Source of the DNA: Mycolicibacterium alvei
GTDB lineage: Bacteria; Actinomycetota; Actinomycetes; Mycobacteriales; Mycobacteriaceae
Assembly: GCF_010727325.1 (NCBI RefSeq)
Contig: NZ_AP022565.1
Location: 1,612,001 to 1,676,000, forward strand
Reading direction: 5' to 3'
DNA: 64,000 nucleotides
Numbering within the stretch: position 1 is the stretch's first letter; every line of letters begins with the position of its first letter. A program made the translations under genes and the position numbers. The notes beneath the pieces are model-generated. The model had not been told where the DNA came from and searched no databases. It saw only the letters and a program-made list of their open reading frames with translations. This document shows, piece by piece, positions 10,666-22,927 of this stretch.

Positions 10666-10772
10666 GGCACAACGTATTTCAATATTGATCCGTTGACTCG
10701 GACCCTTCGGACTTGAATGCATTGGCTGCCGCAAGCCCTGAGGTTGCCGCCGCGATGACGTAGCATCATCCG

Positions 10773-11678
10773 GTGCCTGACCGCCAGCGCCGGAGATACG
10801 CACCGCGACTACCGCGTCACGAACGCCGCGAACAACTGCTGGACGCAGCGTTGACCGTTCTCCACGACTGCCCCCTGCACGAGCTGACGATGGAGGCCGT
10901 CGCCGAGGCCGGCGGCGTCGGTAAACCCGTCCTCTACACGGCGTTCCGGACCCGCACCGAGCTGGTGACCGCGTTGCTCATCCGCGAGCGTCAGGAGGGA
11001 CTACGCCAGGTCCTGACCACACTGCCCAAAAATTTCTCGGTAGCCGGACCCGCAGACGCCTACACCGCAACCGTCACCGGTTTCCTGCGCTGCGTGCTGG
11101 AGAACCCGGCGCGCTGGCGGCTCATTCTCACGGTGCCCGACAGCGCTCCGCGCGACTTTCACGCCGCGGTCCGCAGCGCCCGCAACGAGATCCTCACGCA
11201 GATCGAGCACATGGCGAAAGCGGGCATAGCGGTGGATCCTCGGCTTTCCGCCCTGGATCCCGAGCTTCTCGGCCACACCTTGCTGTCGTTCGCCGAGATG
11301 CTCGGCCGCCTGGCCGTGCACGACCCGGCCAGCTACCCGCGCGACCGGCTCGAGCAATATGCCACCGCGGCAATGACGATGTTCGCCGGGCCTGGCGAGC
11401 TGACGGGGGCGCTTACCCGCTCTGACCGCAGGCGGCCAGCACCAATTCGCGAACCCGTGCCGCGTCGGCCGAGCCCTTGGTGGCCTTCATCACCGCGCCG
11501 ACGATCGCCCCGGCGGCCTGGATCTTGCCGCCGCGGATCTTGTCCACGACATCGGGCTGAGCCTCGAGCGCTTTATCAATGGCAGCCTGGATCACCGAGT
11601 CGTCGCGCTCGAGCGCCAGACCACGGTCGGCCATCACCTGCTCGGGTTCGCCCTCGCCGGCCAGCACTCCTTCGATGA
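10773..11678 (+). CDS. TetR-family regulator with antisense-derived tail
   Basis: The N-terminal 60 residues form a TetR helix-turn-helix ([32 protein letters not shown]), followed by a typical helical ligand domain to about residue 213 ([14 protein letters not shown]). The ORF then runs on for about 88 Arg/Pro/Ser-rich residues antisense to the 3' end of gatB (266-bp overlap). Typical TetR proteins are 190-220 aa, so this tail probably marks a lost stop codon. The start is GTG 10773, with TAGCAT 6 bases upstream suggesting a leaderless message. The target is unknown; lppZ is the upstream neighbour. Confidence 0.8.
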   Translation: MPDRQRRRYAPRLPRHERREQLLDAALTVLHDCPLHELTMEAVAEAGGVGKPVLYTAFRTRTELVTALLIRERQEGLRQVLTTLPKNFSVAGPADAYTATVTGFLRCVLENPARWRLILTVPDSAPRDFHAAVRSARNEILTQIEHMAKAGIAVDPRLSALDPELLGHTLLSFAEMLGRLAVHDPASYPRDRLEQYATAAMTMFAGPGELTGALTRSDRRRPAPIREPVPRRPSPWWPSSPRRRSPRRPGSCRRGSCPRHRAEPRALYQWQPGSPSRRARAPDHGRPSPARVRPRRPALLR

Positions 11679-12924
11679 CCTGGCGGGCCAGCTTGTTGGA
11701 CAGCTTGCCCTCGTCGACGAGCGTGACCACGGCGGCCACCTGGGCCGGGGTGATCGCCAATGCCTCGAGTTCGACCTCGGACTCGTTCGCCTTCTGCACC
11801 AGGAAGTTGCCCCACCAGGCGCGGGCAGCCTCGCTGGAGGCGCCGTGGGAGACGGTGGCGGCCACCAACTCCACCGCGCCGGCGTTGACCAGATCACGCA
11901 TCACCTCGTCGGAGATGCCCCAATCCTGCTGAATCCGCTTGCGTGCCAGCCATGGCAGCTCAGGGATGGTCTCGCGCAGCCGTTCGACCAATTCGGCACT
12001 GGGAGCAACCGGCTCAAGGTCGGGCTCGGGAAAGTACCGGTAGTCCTCCGCGGTCTCCTTGCTGCGACCGGGTGAGGTGTAGCCGTCCTCGTGGAAATGG
12101 CGCGTCTCCTGGGTGACCGTGCCGCCGGAATTGAGAACTGCTGCCTGACGGCGCATTTCGTACCGGACCGCCACCTCGACGCTCTTGAGTGAGTTCACGT
12201 TCTTGGTCTCGGTGCGGGTGCCGAACTCGGTGGCCCCGACCGGCTTGAGGGACAGGTTCGAGTCACACCGCATCGATCCCTGGTCCATCCGCACATCCGA
12301 TACGCCCAAGCTGCGCAGCAGGTCTCGCAGTGCGGTCACATACGCGCGGGCGATCTCCGGTGCGCGTGCCCCGGTCCCCTCGATCGGCCTGGTGACGATC
12401 TCGACGAGCGGAACGCCCGCACGGTTGAAATCGGCGAGCGAGGTCGTGGCGCCCGCGATGCGACCGGTATCGCTGCCCAGGTGGGTCAGCTTGCCGGTGT
12501 CCTCCTCCATGTGCGCACGCTCGATCTCCACGCGGAAGGTGGTGCCATCGTCGAGCGGAACGTCGAGGTAGCCGTCGACCGCGATCGGTTCGTCGTACTG
12601 CGAGATCTGGTAGTTCTTCGGCTGGTCGGGGTAGAAGTAGTTCTTCCGGGCGAACCGGCCCCACGGCGCGATGTCGCAGTTGAGTGCCAGGCCGATGCGG
12701 ATCGCCGACTCGACCGCCGCCGCGTTGAGCACCGGCAGCGAACCGGGCAGCCCCAGACACACCGGGCAGACGAGCGTGTTGGGCTCGGCTCCGAACCGGT
12801 TGGCGCAGCCGCAGAACATCTTGGTGGCCGTGGACAGCTCGACGTGTACCTCCATGCCCATCACGGGCTCATAGGCGGCGATGACGTCGTCATAGTCAAC
12901 GAGTTCAGCGGTAGCGACAGACAT
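11413..12924 (-). CDS. gatB: Asp/Glu-tRNA amidotransferase subunit B
   Basis: GatB is the kinase/amidase-coupling subunit of GatCAB, which converts Glu-tRNA(Gln) and Asp-tRNA(Asn) to the correct amidated forms. The 503-aa product has the GatB core ([15 protein letters not shown], zinc-binding CGCANRFG and [29 protein letters not shown]) and the C-terminal YqeY-like tail domain ([19 protein letters not shown]). I chose ATG 12924 ([14 protein letters not shown]); the frame is open 41 codons further but that part is low-complexity. It follows pfkA by 55 bp in the gatC-gatA-pfkA-gatB order. Confidence 0.96.
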   Translation of the reverse strand: MSVATAELVDYDDVIAAYEPVMGMEVHVELSTATKMFCGCANRFGAEPNTLVCPVCLGLPGSLPVLNAAAVESAIRIGLALNCDIAPWGRFARKNYFYPDQPKNYQISQYDEPIAVDGYLDVPLDDGTTFRVEIERAHMEEDTGKLTHLGSDTGRIAGATTSLADFNRAGVPLVEIVTRPIEGTGARAPEIARAYVTALRDLLRSLGVSDVRMDQGSMRCDSNLSLKPVGATEFGTRTETKNVNSLKSVEVAVRYEMRRQAAVLNSGGTVTQETRHFHEDGYTSPGRSKETAEDYRYFPEPDLEPVAPSAELVERLRETIPELPWLARKRIQQDWGISDEVMRDLVNAGAVELVAATVSHGASSEAARAWWGNFLVQKANESEVELEALAITPAQVAAVVTLVDEGKLSNKLARQVIEGVLAGEGEPEQVMADRGLALERDDSVIQAAIDKALEAQPDVVDKIRGGKIQAAGAIVGAVMKATKGSADAARVRELVLAACGQSG

Positions 12925-12979
12925 GCCGTCGATCCTAATGGGGCCCCGACCGCGCCCTCCCGGCGAGCAGGGAAACGGA

Positions 12980-14011
12980 CTAGCCGAAGAACTCGGCGGC
13001 GTCGTCGTAACGGGACTGCGGTACCAGTTTGAGCCGGCGGGTCGCATCGGCCAGCGATACCCGGCCGATGTCCTGGCCCTGCAACGACACCATCATCCCG
13101 TACTCCCCGGCGTGCGCGGCATCGGCCGCGTTGACCCCGAACCGGGTGGCCAGCACCCGGTCGTACGCCGTCGGGGTACCGCCGCGCTGGACGTGGCCGA
13201 GGACCGTGACGCGCACATCCTTTTTGATCCGCTTCTCCACCTCGAGCGCCAACTGCTGTGCCACACCGGTGAACTTCTCGTGCCCGAACTCGTCCATGCC
13301 GCCCTGACGCAGTTGCATCGTGCCCTCGGCGGGCTTAGCCCCCTCGGCCACCACGCAGATGAAGTGTGACGATCCGTGCTGGAACCGCTTCTTGACCAGT
13401 CGGCACACTTCCTCGACGTCGAAGGGTTGCTCGGGAATCAGCGTCATATGGGCACCCGAGGCCAGTCCGGCGTTCAGCGCAATCCAGCCCGCATGCCGGC
13501 CCATCACCTCGACCAGCATGACCCGCTGGTGCGATTCGGCGGTGCTGTGCAACCGGTCGATGGCCTCGGTCGCCACCTGAAGAGCCGTGTCGTGACCGAA
13601 AGTCACGTCCGTGCAGTCGATGTCGTTGTCGATGGTCTTGGGCACCCCGACCACCGGCACGTTCTCCTCGGACAACCAGTGCGCGGCGGTCAACGTCCCT
13701 TCACCGCCGATCGGGATCAACACGTCGATCCCGTTGTCTTCGAGGGTCTGCTTGATCTGATCCAGGCCGGCCCGCAGTTTGTCGGGGTTGACCCGGGCGG
13801 TGCCCAGGACGGTGCCGCCCTTGGCCAGCAGCCGGTCATTGCGATCATCGTTGGCCAGTTGGATACGGCGATCCTCCAACAGCCCGCGCCAGCCGTCGAG
13901 AAATCCGACCACCGACGAGTTGTAGCGCTGGTCGCAGGTACGCACCACCGCCCGGATCACCGCGTTCAGGCCAGGACAGTCACCGCCGCCGGTGAGAACT
14001 CCGATCCGCAT
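12980..14011 (-). CDS. pfkA: 6-phosphofructokinase
   Basis: PfkA phosphorylates fructose-6-phosphate in glycolysis. The 343-aa product begins [20 protein letters not shown], has IPIGGEGTL at the nucleotide site and catalytic PKTIDNDI, and [10 protein letters not shown] for sugar-phosphate binding. It is nearly the same length and N-terminus as M. tuberculosis PfkA. An ATG three codons upstream (14020) is possible. The gene sits between gatA and gatB, a conserved mycobacterial arrangement with no obvious biochemical link. Confidence 0.96.
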   Translation of the reverse strand: MRIGVLTGGGDCPGLNAVIRAVVRTCDQRYNSSVVGFLDGWRGLLEDRRIQLANDDRNDRLLAKGGTVLGTARVNPDKLRAGLDQIKQTLEDNGIDVLIPIGGEGTLTAAHWLSEENVPVVGVPKTIDNDIDCTDVTFGHDTALQVATEAIDRLHSTAESHQRVMLVEVMGRHAGWIALNAGLASGAHMTLIPEQPFDVEEVCRLVKKRFQHGSSHFICVVAEGAKPAEGTMQLRQGGMDEFGHEKFTGVAQQLALEVEKRIKKDVRVTVLGHVQRGGTPTAYDRVLATRFGVNAADAAHAGEYGMMVSLQGQDIGRVSLADATRRLKLVPQSRYDDAAEFFG

Positions 14012-14065
14012 GCGCACCATCTTGCCCCGCCCGGCACAACCGCGCCGGGCATCAGGGTGTGCCGG

Positions 14066-15556
14066 CTACAACGCGCTGGGCAGCGGACCGCGGGCAGCCT
14101 CGTAGGCAGCGCCGACGCGATACAGCCGGTCGTCGGCCAGGGCCGGCGCCATGATCTGCAGGCCGACGGGCAGGCCGTCGTCGGGCGAGAGACCCGACGG
14201 CACCGACATGCCACAGTGTCCGGCGAGGTTCAGCGGCAGCGTGCACAGATCGAACAGGTACATGGCCAGCGGATCGTCGACCTTCTCCCCTAGGCCGAAG
14301 GCCGTAGTAGGAGTCGTCGGGGACACCAGCACATCCACGTTCTGGTAGGCCTGCTCCAGGTCGCGGGCGATCAGCGTCCTGACCTTCTGCGCCTGGTTGT
14401 AGTAGGCGTCGTAGTAGCCCGCCGACAACGCGTAGGTGCCGATCATGATCCGGCGCTTGACCTCCGGGCCGAATCCGGCGGCCCGGGTCAGCGCCATGAC
14501 CTCCTCGGCGCTGTGCGTGCCGTCGTCGCCGACCCGCAGCCCGAAGCGCATCGCGTCGAATCGCGCCAGGTTGCTCGACACCTCAGAGGGCAGGATCAGG
14601 TAGTAGGCATCCATCGCATGGTCGAAATGCGGGCAGTCCACCTCGGAGACCTCGGCGCCGAGCGCGGTCAGCTGGGCGACTGCGGCATTGAACGACTCCA
14701 GCACGCCCGGCTGGTATCCCTCACCGCGCAGCTGCTTGACGACGCCCACGCGCACGCCCTTGAGATCGCCTGCCGCACCGGCCCGGGCAGCACCGACCAC
14801 ATCGGGCACCGGGGCATCGACGGAGGTGGAGTCGCGCGGGTCGTGGCCGGCGATCACCTGATGCAGCAGCGCGGTGTCCAGCACCGTGCGGGCACACGGG
14901 CCGCCCTGGTCCAGCGAGGACGCACAGGCGATCAGGCCGTAGCGCGAGACGGTGCCGTAGGTGGGCTTGACGCCGACGGTCGCCGTGAGCGCGGCGGGCT
15001 GACGGATCGACCCGCCGGTGTCGGTGCCGATGGCCAGCGGGGCCTGGTAGGCGGCAAGGGCCGCAGCGCTACCGCCGCCCGATCCGCCGGGCACCCGCTC
15101 GGTGTTCCACGGATTGCGCGTCGGGCCGTAGGCCGAATTCTCGGTAGACGATCCCATGGCGAATTCGTCCATGTTCGTCTTGCCGAGGATCGGGATGCCA
15201 GCGGCACGCAGCTTGGCCGTGACGGTCGCGTCGTACGGCGAACGCCAACCCTCGAGGATCTTGGATCCCGCGGTGGTCGGCATGTCGGTGGCGGTGAAGA
15301 CGTCCTTGAGCGCCAATGGCACCCCGGCCAGCGGCGAGGGCAGCGTCTCACCGGCAGCCACGGCGGCGTCGATCCGCGCCGCGGTCTCCAGCGCGGAATC
15401 CGCCGCCACGTGCAGGAAGGCGTTGAAGCGTTCGTCGGTCCCGGCGATCTGGTCCAGATGGGCCTGGGTCACCTCGGTCGAGGACACCTCCTTGGCCGCA
15501 ATCTGGGCACCCAGGGTCGCCGCATCGCGACGGATCAACTCACTCATGCTCGTCAT
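14066..15556 (-). CDS. gatA: Asp/Glu-tRNA amidotransferase subunit A
   Basis: GatA is the glutaminase subunit that supplies ammonia to GatB. The 496-aa product is an amidase-signature protein with the Ser-cisSer-Lys triad: Lys in PLALKDVFT, cis-Ser in [14 protein letters not shown] and nucleophilic Ser in [12 protein letters not shown]. The ATG at 15556 overlaps the gatC stop by ATGA, which favours this start over the ATG three codons later. It is followed by pfkA after 54 bp. Confidence 0.96.
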   Translation of the reverse strand: MTSMSELIRRDAATLGAQIAAKEVSSTEVTQAHLDQIAGTDERFNAFLHVAADSALETAARIDAAVAAGETLPSPLAGVPLALKDVFTATDMPTTAGSKILEGWRSPYDATVTAKLRAAGIPILGKTNMDEFAMGSSTENSAYGPTRNPWNTERVPGGSGGGSAAALAAYQAPLAIGTDTGGSIRQPAALTATVGVKPTYGTVSRYGLIACASSLDQGGPCARTVLDTALLHQVIAGHDPRDSTSVDAPVPDVVGAARAGAAGDLKGVRVGVVKQLRGEGYQPGVLESFNAAVAQLTALGAEVSEVDCPHFDHAMDAYYLILPSEVSSNLARFDAMRFGLRVGDDGTHSAEEVMALTRAAGFGPEVKRRIMIGTYALSAGYYDAYYNQAQKVRTLIARDLEQAYQNVDVLVSPTTPTTAFGLGEKVDDPLAMYLFDLCTLPLNLAGHCGMSVPSGLSPDDGLPVGLQIMAPALADDRLYRVGAAYEAARGPLPSAL

Positions 15557-15852
15557 TCACCCTCTCCGAGAATCCGCGGCACGGCGAAGCGCCCGTCTTC
15601 GGCGCGCGGCGCGGCAGCCAGCGCTTCCTCCTGCGTCAGGCACGTCGCGACCACGTCGGGCCGGCTGACGTTGACGTCCTTCAGCGGGTTGTCCGTCGCC
15701 TCCACACCGGTGACGTCGACGGACTGGATCTGGCTGACGTGGCCGAGGATGGCATCCAGCTGGCCGGCGAAGCTGTCCAGCTCGTCATCGCTCAGGGCCA
15801 GACGCGCCAGACGCGCCAGATGGGCAACCTCGTCTCGGGAGATCTTCGACAC
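15553..15852 (-). CDS. gatC: Asp/Glu-tRNA amidotransferase subunit C
   Basis: GatC is the small belt subunit that stabilises GatA and its contact with GatB. The 99-aa product is the usual length, starts [20 protein letters not shown], and contains [15 protein letters not shown]. It ends within the gatA start (ATGA). It is the first gene of the gatC-gatA-pfkA-gatB unit and diverges from the ACT-domain gene at 15987, so the operon promoter should lie in 15853-15986. Confidence 0.95.
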   Translation of the reverse strand: MSKISRDEVAHLARLARLALSDDELDSFAGQLDAILGHVSQIQSVDVTGVEATDNPLKDVNVSRPDVVATCLTQEEALAAAPRAEDGRFAVPRILGEGE

Positions 15853-15986
15853 GACAAAGCAGCCTAGTCAAGCCACCAAACCGGGTTTCGGCGGGCAGGA
15901 GCGCAGCGACTCGGGGATCGGTCCAGCCCCGGCGGTACTCCGGGCCGGTCACCGACATGCTCGACTGCACGCCCTGTGCAAAGGTG

Positions 15987-16652
15987 ATGTACGTGCCTTC
16001 GTATCTGCTGCGGGTCCAGCTTGAGGACCGACCAGGCAGCCTCGGCTCACTTGCCGTGGCCCTGGGCTCGGTCGGCGCCGACATCCTGTCGCTCGACGTC
16101 GTCGAGCGCGGGGCCGGCTACGCGATCGACGATCTGGTCGTCGACCTGCCACTGGGCTCCATGCCGGACACTTTGATCACGGCCGCCGAAAACCTGTCGG
16201 GCGTCTACGTCGACAGCATCCGTCCGCACATCGGGCTGCTGGAGGCACATCGTGAACTCGAACTGATCGACCATGTCGCCGCAGCGCATTCGAAGGCCGC
16301 CCGGCTGCAGGTGCTCGCCGAAGAAGCCCCACGGGTTCTGCGGGTCGGCTGGTGCACCGTGGTCCGGTCCACCGCGTCGGGTGTGGAACGCATCGCCGCG
16401 AGCCATGGCGCGCCCGAGACCAAGGCGGTGTCGGCGCCGTGGTTGCCGTTGCAGCAGGCCGCCGAGCTCGACGGCACCCAGGATTGGGTGCCGCAGGTGT
16501 GGCGCGACATGGACACCACACTGGCCGCCGCACCCTTGGGTGACCCCGATACCGCGGTCCTGCTGGGCCGTCCCGGCGGCCCGGGGTTCCGGCCCTCGGA
16601 GGTGGCCCGGCTGGGTTACCTGGCCGGCATCGTCGCCACCATCCTGCGCTGA
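15987..16652 (+). CDS. ACT-domain amino-acid-binding protein
   Basis: The 221-aa product begins MYVPSYLLRVQLEDRPGSLG, a clear ACT domain (about residues 5-75), followed by an uncharacterised alpha/beta region rich in Ala and Leu. It matches Rv3013 by position. ACT domains bind small ligands, usually amino acids; no catalytic domain is visible, so a regulatory role is likely. ATG 15987 with upstream AAAGG is preferred over ATG 15957, which would add ten non-conserved residues. It converges on ligA with a 9-bp gap. Confidence 0.85.
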   Translation: MYVPSYLLRVQLEDRPGSLGSLAVALGSVGADILSLDVVERGAGYAIDDLVVDLPLGSMPDTLITAAENLSGVYVDSIRPHIGLLEAHRELELIDHVAAAHSKAARLQVLAEEAPRVLRVGWCTVVRSTASGVERIAASHGAPETKAVSAPWLPLQQAAELDGTQDWVPQVWRDMDTTLAAAPLGDPDTAVLLGRPGGPGFRPSEVARLGYLAGIVATILR

Positions 16653-16661
16653 GGTACCGGC

Positions 16662-18764
<2,103 letters not shown>

Positions 18765-18841
18765 CTAGTCGAACGGACCGACAGTCAGATCGGCCGCCGT
18801 AAGTCGAGGGCGGGTCCGGCCCTCCCCACTAATCTAGGGAC

Positions 18842-19243
18842 ATGCCGCACCCGATCATGTTCAGCGACGATGACTTGGGCTTGGCCGAACTCCGTACCGT
18901 TGCGCTGGGATTTCCCGAGGCCTTCGAGAAGATCTCGTGGGGCCGGCCGGTGTTCTGCGCGCCGAAGATGTTCGCCATGTACGGCGGCAACGTCAAACCC
19001 GAGAGCCGCGGCGAGATGGTGCCGTATCCGCATTCCCTGCTGATCAAGGTCGACGAGAGCGACCGCCGGGCACTCGAACAGGACAGTCGCTTCTTCTTCC
19101 CGGCCTACATGGGCCCCTTCGGCTGGCTCGGCCTGGATTTCACTGCGGCGAAGGTGGATTGGGCCGAAGTCCGCGAACTCGTCGACGCCTCGTTCCGCCT
19201 GGTCGCAGCGCGCCGGCTCATCAAACAACTCAACGAGAACTGA
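18842..19243 (+). CDS. MmcQ/YjbR-family DNA-binding-like protein
   Basis: The 133-aa product fits the MmcQ/YjbR family, small alpha/beta proteins with a CyaY-like fold and no fixed function: AELRTVALGFPEAFEKISWGRP at the N-terminus and GPFGWLGLDFTAAKVDWAEVRELVDASFR at the C-terminus. TAATCT at 18830-18835 lies 6 bases before the ATG, so the transcript is probably leaderless. It is 12 bp upstream of the acyl-CoA ligase gene and likely cotranscribed with it. Confidence 0.85.
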   Translation: MPHPIMFSDDDLGLAELRTVALGFPEAFEKISWGRPVFCAPKMFAMYGGNVKPESRGEMVPYPHSLLIKVDESDRRALEQDSRFFFPAYMGPFGWLGLDFTAAKVDWAEVRELVDASFRLVAARRLIKQLNEN

Positions 19244-19255
19244 TCGGACGCAACC

Positions 19256-20839
19256 ATGAGTTTCGCCAGCCCCTTCCCCGACGTCGACCTGCCGACCGTC
19301 AGCGTCTACGACTACCTGTTCGCCGACATGTCGGCGGCCGACGCCGGCCGGATCGCCCTGGTGGACGCCAAGTCCGGTACCGAGACCAGCTACGGCGATC
19401 TGGTGAGCCGGATCGACGCATTCGCCGGCGGGCTGGCGGCCCGCGGGATCGGCGTCGGTGACGTGGTGGCGCTGCTGTCCCCCAACAGTTCGGGTTTCGC
19501 GATCGCATTCCACGGGATCCTGCGTGCGGGCGCCACCGCCACCACCGTCAACGCACTGTTCACTGCGCGGGACATCGCCAAGCAGCTCAAGGATTCGAAG
19601 GCCCGCCTGTTGGTCACGGTGAGCGCGCTGCTGCCGCAGGCCACCGAGGGCGCGGCCGCCGCGGGCCTGGCCCCCGACCAGGTGGTGGTGCTGGACGGCG
19701 ACGGCCTCGGCGCGCAGGGCCCGGCGCCCGAGGTGAGCTTCGATCCGGCCACGCACCTGGCCGTGCTCCCGTACAGCTCGGGCACCACGGCCAACCCCAA
19801 GGGCGTCATGCTCACCCACGCCAACCTGACCGCCAACGTGGCTCAGATCCGACCGCTGCAGGGCATGACCTCCGATGACCGGCTGTTGGCCGTGCTGCCG
19901 TTCTTTCACATCTACGGCATGACGGTGCTGCTCAACGCGGCTCTGCACGCGCGCGCCCAACTGGTCATCATGCCGTCGTTCGATCTCGGTGAGTTCCTGG
20001 ACAACATCGCAACGCACCGCTGCACGTTCGTCTACATCGCCCCGCCGGTCGCCGTCGCCCTGGCCAAGCACCCACTCGTGGACTCCTATGACCTCTCCTC
20101 GTTGCGCGCCGTGTTGTCCGGTGCGGCCTCGCTCGACGCCGACCTCGGTCGGGCTGTGGCGGATCGATTGAGCTGCACGGTGTCTCAGGGCTACGGCATG
20201 AGCGAGTTGAGTCCGGTCAGCCACATCACCCCGCACGACGGCGGACTGGCATCGGTCGGCACGCTCGCACCGCTGGCCTCGTGCGGCTGGACCGTCCCCA
20301 ACGGCGTGAGCAAGCTCGTCGACCCCGACACCGGCCATGAAATCGGGATCCCGGCAGAGGGTTTGAGCGAGACCGGCGAACTGTGGTTCAAGGGGCCGAA
20401 CGTGATGGCCGGCTACCTCAACAATGAGGCGGCCACCCGGGAGACCATCGACGCCGACGGTTTCCTGCACACCGGGGATCTGGCCCAGGTCGATTCCACC
20501 GGCTGTGTCTACGTCGTCGACCGACTGAAGGAACTCATCAAGTACAAGGGCTACCAGGTGCCACCGGCCGAACTGGAGGCCGTACTGCTGGGTCATCCCG
20601 CCATCGCCGATGCCGCGGTGATCGGGGTACAGGACAGCGAATCCGGCGAGGAGATACCGAAAGCCTTTGTGGTCAAACAGCCTTCGGCCGAGTTGAGCGC
20701 CGACGAAGTGATGGCGTTCGTGGCCGGCCTGGTAGCGCCCTACAAGAAGGTACGCCAGGTCGAATTCATCGATGCGATCCCCAAGTCCTCGGCCGGCAAG
20801 ATCCTGCGCCGCGAGCTGCGCGGCAACCAGCCGCACTAG
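19256..20839 (+). CDS. Acyl-CoA synthetase of the 4-coumarate:CoA ligase type
   Basis: The 527-aa product is an ANL-family adenylating enzyme that activates a carboxylic acid as AMP ester and transfers it to CoA. Motifs are the P-loop YSSGTTANPKGVMLTH, the A5 region QGYGMSELSPVSH, A7 HTGDLAQVD, A8 VDRLKELIKYKGYQVPPAE and the catalytic lysine of A10 (PKSSAGKILRRELR). The overall pattern resembles plant-type 4CL ligases, but the aromatic or fatty substrate cannot be read from sequence. Its stop codon shares the palindrome CTAG with the stop of the convergent MetE-like gene. Confidence 0.9.
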   Translation: MSFASPFPDVDLPTVSVYDYLFADMSAADAGRIALVDAKSGTETSYGDLVSRIDAFAGGLAARGIGVGDVVALLSPNSSGFAIAFHGILRAGATATTVNALFTARDIAKQLKDSKARLLVTVSALLPQATEGAAAAGLAPDQVVVLDGDGLGAQGPAPEVSFDPATHLAVLPYSSGTTANPKGVMLTHANLTANVAQIRPLQGMTSDDRLLAVLPFFHIYGMTVLLNAALHARAQLVIMPSFDLGEFLDNIATHRCTFVYIAPPVAVALAKHPLVDSYDLSSLRAVLSGAASLDADLGRAVADRLSCTVSQGYGMSELSPVSHITPHDGGLASVGTLAPLASCGWTVPNGVSKLVDPDTGHEIGIPAEGLSETGELWFKGPNVMAGYLNNEAATRETIDADGFLHTGDLAQVDSTGCVYVVDRLKELIKYKGYQVPPAELEAVLLGHPAIADAAVIGVQDSESGEEIPKAFVVKQPSAELSADEVMAFVAGLVAPYKKVRQVEFIDAIPKSSAGKILRRELRGNQPH

Positions 20840-21846
20840 ATGGCGTCGGGGTCTTCCACGAAGGCGTCGGCGGCCTTCTGCGTGAGTTCCACCGCGGTGC
20901 GCGCCCACTGCGCCGTGGCGCCGGCCAACCCACATGCCGGCGTGATGCCGATGCGGTCGCGCAGGACAGCGCGGGCGAACCCGAGACGGTCCGTCAGCGC
21001 CACTGCCGCCTTGGCGACCTCCTCCACCGAGGGGCTGCCCTCTGGCGCCGTCGCGGGCACCACGCCGAGCAATACGGTGCGCCCCGAGTCGACGAACTCC
21101 CCGATTCCGTCCAGATCCGCGGGCGTCAATGTCGAAATATCGACCGAAACGGTACGAACAGCACTGCGCAACAACGCTTTCCACGGCAGGTCGGACGCAC
21201 AGCTGTGCAGCGCCACCTCGGAGCCGACCGTCGCCACGCATGCGTCGAGCAGATTCATCGCCAACGGCTCGTCCACCGGATGCACCGGAGTGAAACTGGT
21301 GATTCCGGACAGCCGCCCCGCCAACGCGGCCGGCAGCGACGGTTCGTCGAGCTGCACCACCACCGGGGTCTCCAGCCGGCGGGCCACCTCGGCCCGATGG
21401 ATGGCCAAGCCCTCGGCAAGCGAGGCCGAGAGGTCGCGCAGCGCACCGCGATCGGTGATGGCACGATGCCCGTTGGGCAGTTCCAGCTGGGCGGCCAGTG
21501 TGATCGGGCCGGGCGCCTGCACCTTGACCACGCGACCGCTACCTCGCAGCCCGGCGCGCTCCCAGGCTTCCTCCAGCGCGTCGATGTCCTCGCCGAGCAG
21601 GCTCACCGCCCGCCGCAGCGCAGCGCTGCGGCCCGGGGCCATGCGGTATCCGCGCGGCACCGTGTCGATCCCGATGTCGACCAGCAGCGCCCCGGCCCGG
21701 CCGATGAGGTCGGCGCCGATCCCGCGGGCCGGCAGCTCCACGAGGTGCGACAGGGTGTGCAGTTCACCGACGACGACTTCGGCGGCCGCCCGCGGCTCGG
21801 TACCCGGCCACGATCCGATTCCGGTGGCCGTCGCGAAAACACTCAT
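20836..21846 (-). CDS. MetE C-terminal-domain-like protein (Rv3015c type)
   Basis: The 336-aa protein resembles the catalytic C-terminal barrel of cobalamin-independent methionine synthase: GIGSWPGTEPRAA, VKVQAPGPITLAAQL, VVQLDEPSLP and LHSCASDLPWKALL, where His and Cys correspond to zinc ligands. It lacks the N-terminal half of MetE and the folate-binding region, so it is probably not a full methionine synthase; a methyltransferase or uroporphyrinogen-decarboxylase-like role is possible. It starts 10 bp after the mnmA stop and completes the cysteine-desulfurase-mnmA unit. Confidence 0.82.
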   Translation of the reverse strand: MSVFATATGIGSWPGTEPRAAAEVVVGELHTLSHLVELPARGIGADLIGRAGALLVDIGIDTVPRGYRMAPGRSAALRRAVSLLGEDIDALEEAWERAGLRGSGRVVKVQAPGPITLAAQLELPNGHRAITDRGALRDLSASLAEGLAIHRAEVARRLETPVVVQLDEPSLPAALAGRLSGITSFTPVHPVDEPLAMNLLDACVATVGSEVALHSCASDLPWKALLRSAVRTVSVDISTLTPADLDGIGEFVDSGRTVLLGVVPATAPEGSPSVEEVAKAAVALTDRLGFARAVLRDRIGITPACGLAGATAQWARTAVELTQKAADAFVEDPDAI

Positions 21847-21856
21847 GCGAAAACGC

Positions 21857-22927
21857 TCACGCGCGCGCGATGGTCGCGCTGGCGATGACCTCGTCGCCCT
21901 CGGCGTCGGGTCGGTACAGCACCATGGTCTGGCCGGGCGCCACCCCGCGCAGTGGTGCCCGCAGGGATGCCACCAGCCTGCGCTCGCGCAGCTCGACCAC
22001 CGCGTCGACGATGCCGCCGTGTGCACGCACCTGAATCTGGCATTCCACCGGCCCGTCCAACGGGGTCCCACCGGTGAACACCGGCTTGTCGCCGAACAAC
22101 TCCCGCACCTCGAGGTCCTCGGCCGGCCCGACCCGTACCGTGCCCGTCTCGGCGTCGATCGCGGTCACGTACCGCGGCCGGCCGTCGGCCCCCGGTCCCG
22201 GAATACCCAGACCCTTGCGCTGCCCGATCGTGAATCCGTGCACGCCTTCGTGTTCGGCGAGCACGGTGCCGTCGTTGTCGAGCACCGCACCCGGCCGAAT
22301 GCCGATGCGGGCGCCCAGGAACGCCTGGGTGTCCCCCGACGGGATGAAGCAGATGTCGTGGCTGTCCGGCTTCTTCGCGACGGCCAGTCCACGCTCGGCG
22401 GCTTCGGCCCGGATCTGCGGCTTGGGCGTGTCACCGATCGGGAAGATCGCATGGGCGAGCTGCTCGGCCGTCAGCACACCCAGCACGTAGGACTGGTCCT
22501 TGTCGGCGTCGACGGCGCGGCGCAACCGGCCGTCGGTCAGCCGCGCGTAGTGACCGGTGGCCACCGCATCGAAGCCGAGCGCCAGGGCCCGCGCCGCCAG
22601 AGCCGAGAACTTGATCCGCTCGTTGCACCGCACACAGGGGTTGGGGGTCTCGCCGCGGGCATAGGACTCGACGAAGTCGTCGATCACGTCGTCCTTGAAC
22701 CGGTCGGCGAAATCCCAGACATAGAACGGGATATCGAGGATGTCGGCCACCCGGCGGGCGTCGCCGGCGTCCTCCTTGGAGCAGCATCCCCGAGATCCGG
22801 TGCGCAACGTGCCGGGGGCCGACGAGAGCGCCATGTGCACCCCGACGACGTCGTGACCGGCGTCGACCATCCGGGCGGCGGCCACCGAGGAATCCACGCC
22901 GCCGCTCATCGCGACCAGGACCTTCAT
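21857..22927 (-). CDS. mnmA: tRNA-specific 2-thiouridylase
   Basis: MnmA thiolates U34 of tRNA(Lys, Glu, Gln) using sulfur from a cysteine desulfurase. The 356-aa product has the PP-loop [13 protein letters not shown] at residues 8-20, catalytic Cys in [12 protein letters not shown] and second Cys in [14 protein letters not shown], then C-terminal beta domains. The ATG overlaps the stop of the cysteine desulfurase gene (ATGA), the expected sulfur donor, so the pair is translationally coupled. Confidence 0.95.
   Translation of the reverse strand: MKVLVAMSGGVDSSVAAARMVDAGHDVVGVHMALSSAPGTLRTGSRGCCSKEDAGDARRVADILDIPFYVWDFADRFKDDVIDDFVESYARGETPNPCVRCNERIKFSALAARALALGFDAVATGHYARLTDGRLRRAVDADKDQSYVLGVLTAEQLAHAIFPIGDTPKPQIRAEAAERGLAVAKKPDSHDICFIPSGDTQAFLGARIGIRPGAVLDNDGTVLAEHEGVHGFTIGQRKGLGIPGPGADGRPRYVTAIDAETGTVRVGPAEDLEVRELFGDKPVFTGGTPLDGPVECQIQVRAHGGIVDAVVELRERRLVASLRAPLRGVAPGQTMVLYRPDAEGDEVIASATIARA

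Noticed and set aside
9481..10803. 440-codon minus-strand ORF over lppZ
   Set aside because: The plus-strand lipoprotein is clearly real; the antisense product has no recognisable fold.
18785..21241. 818-codon minus-strand ORF
   Set aside because: It is antisense to the YjbR and acyl-CoA ligase genes, whose motifs are unambiguous.
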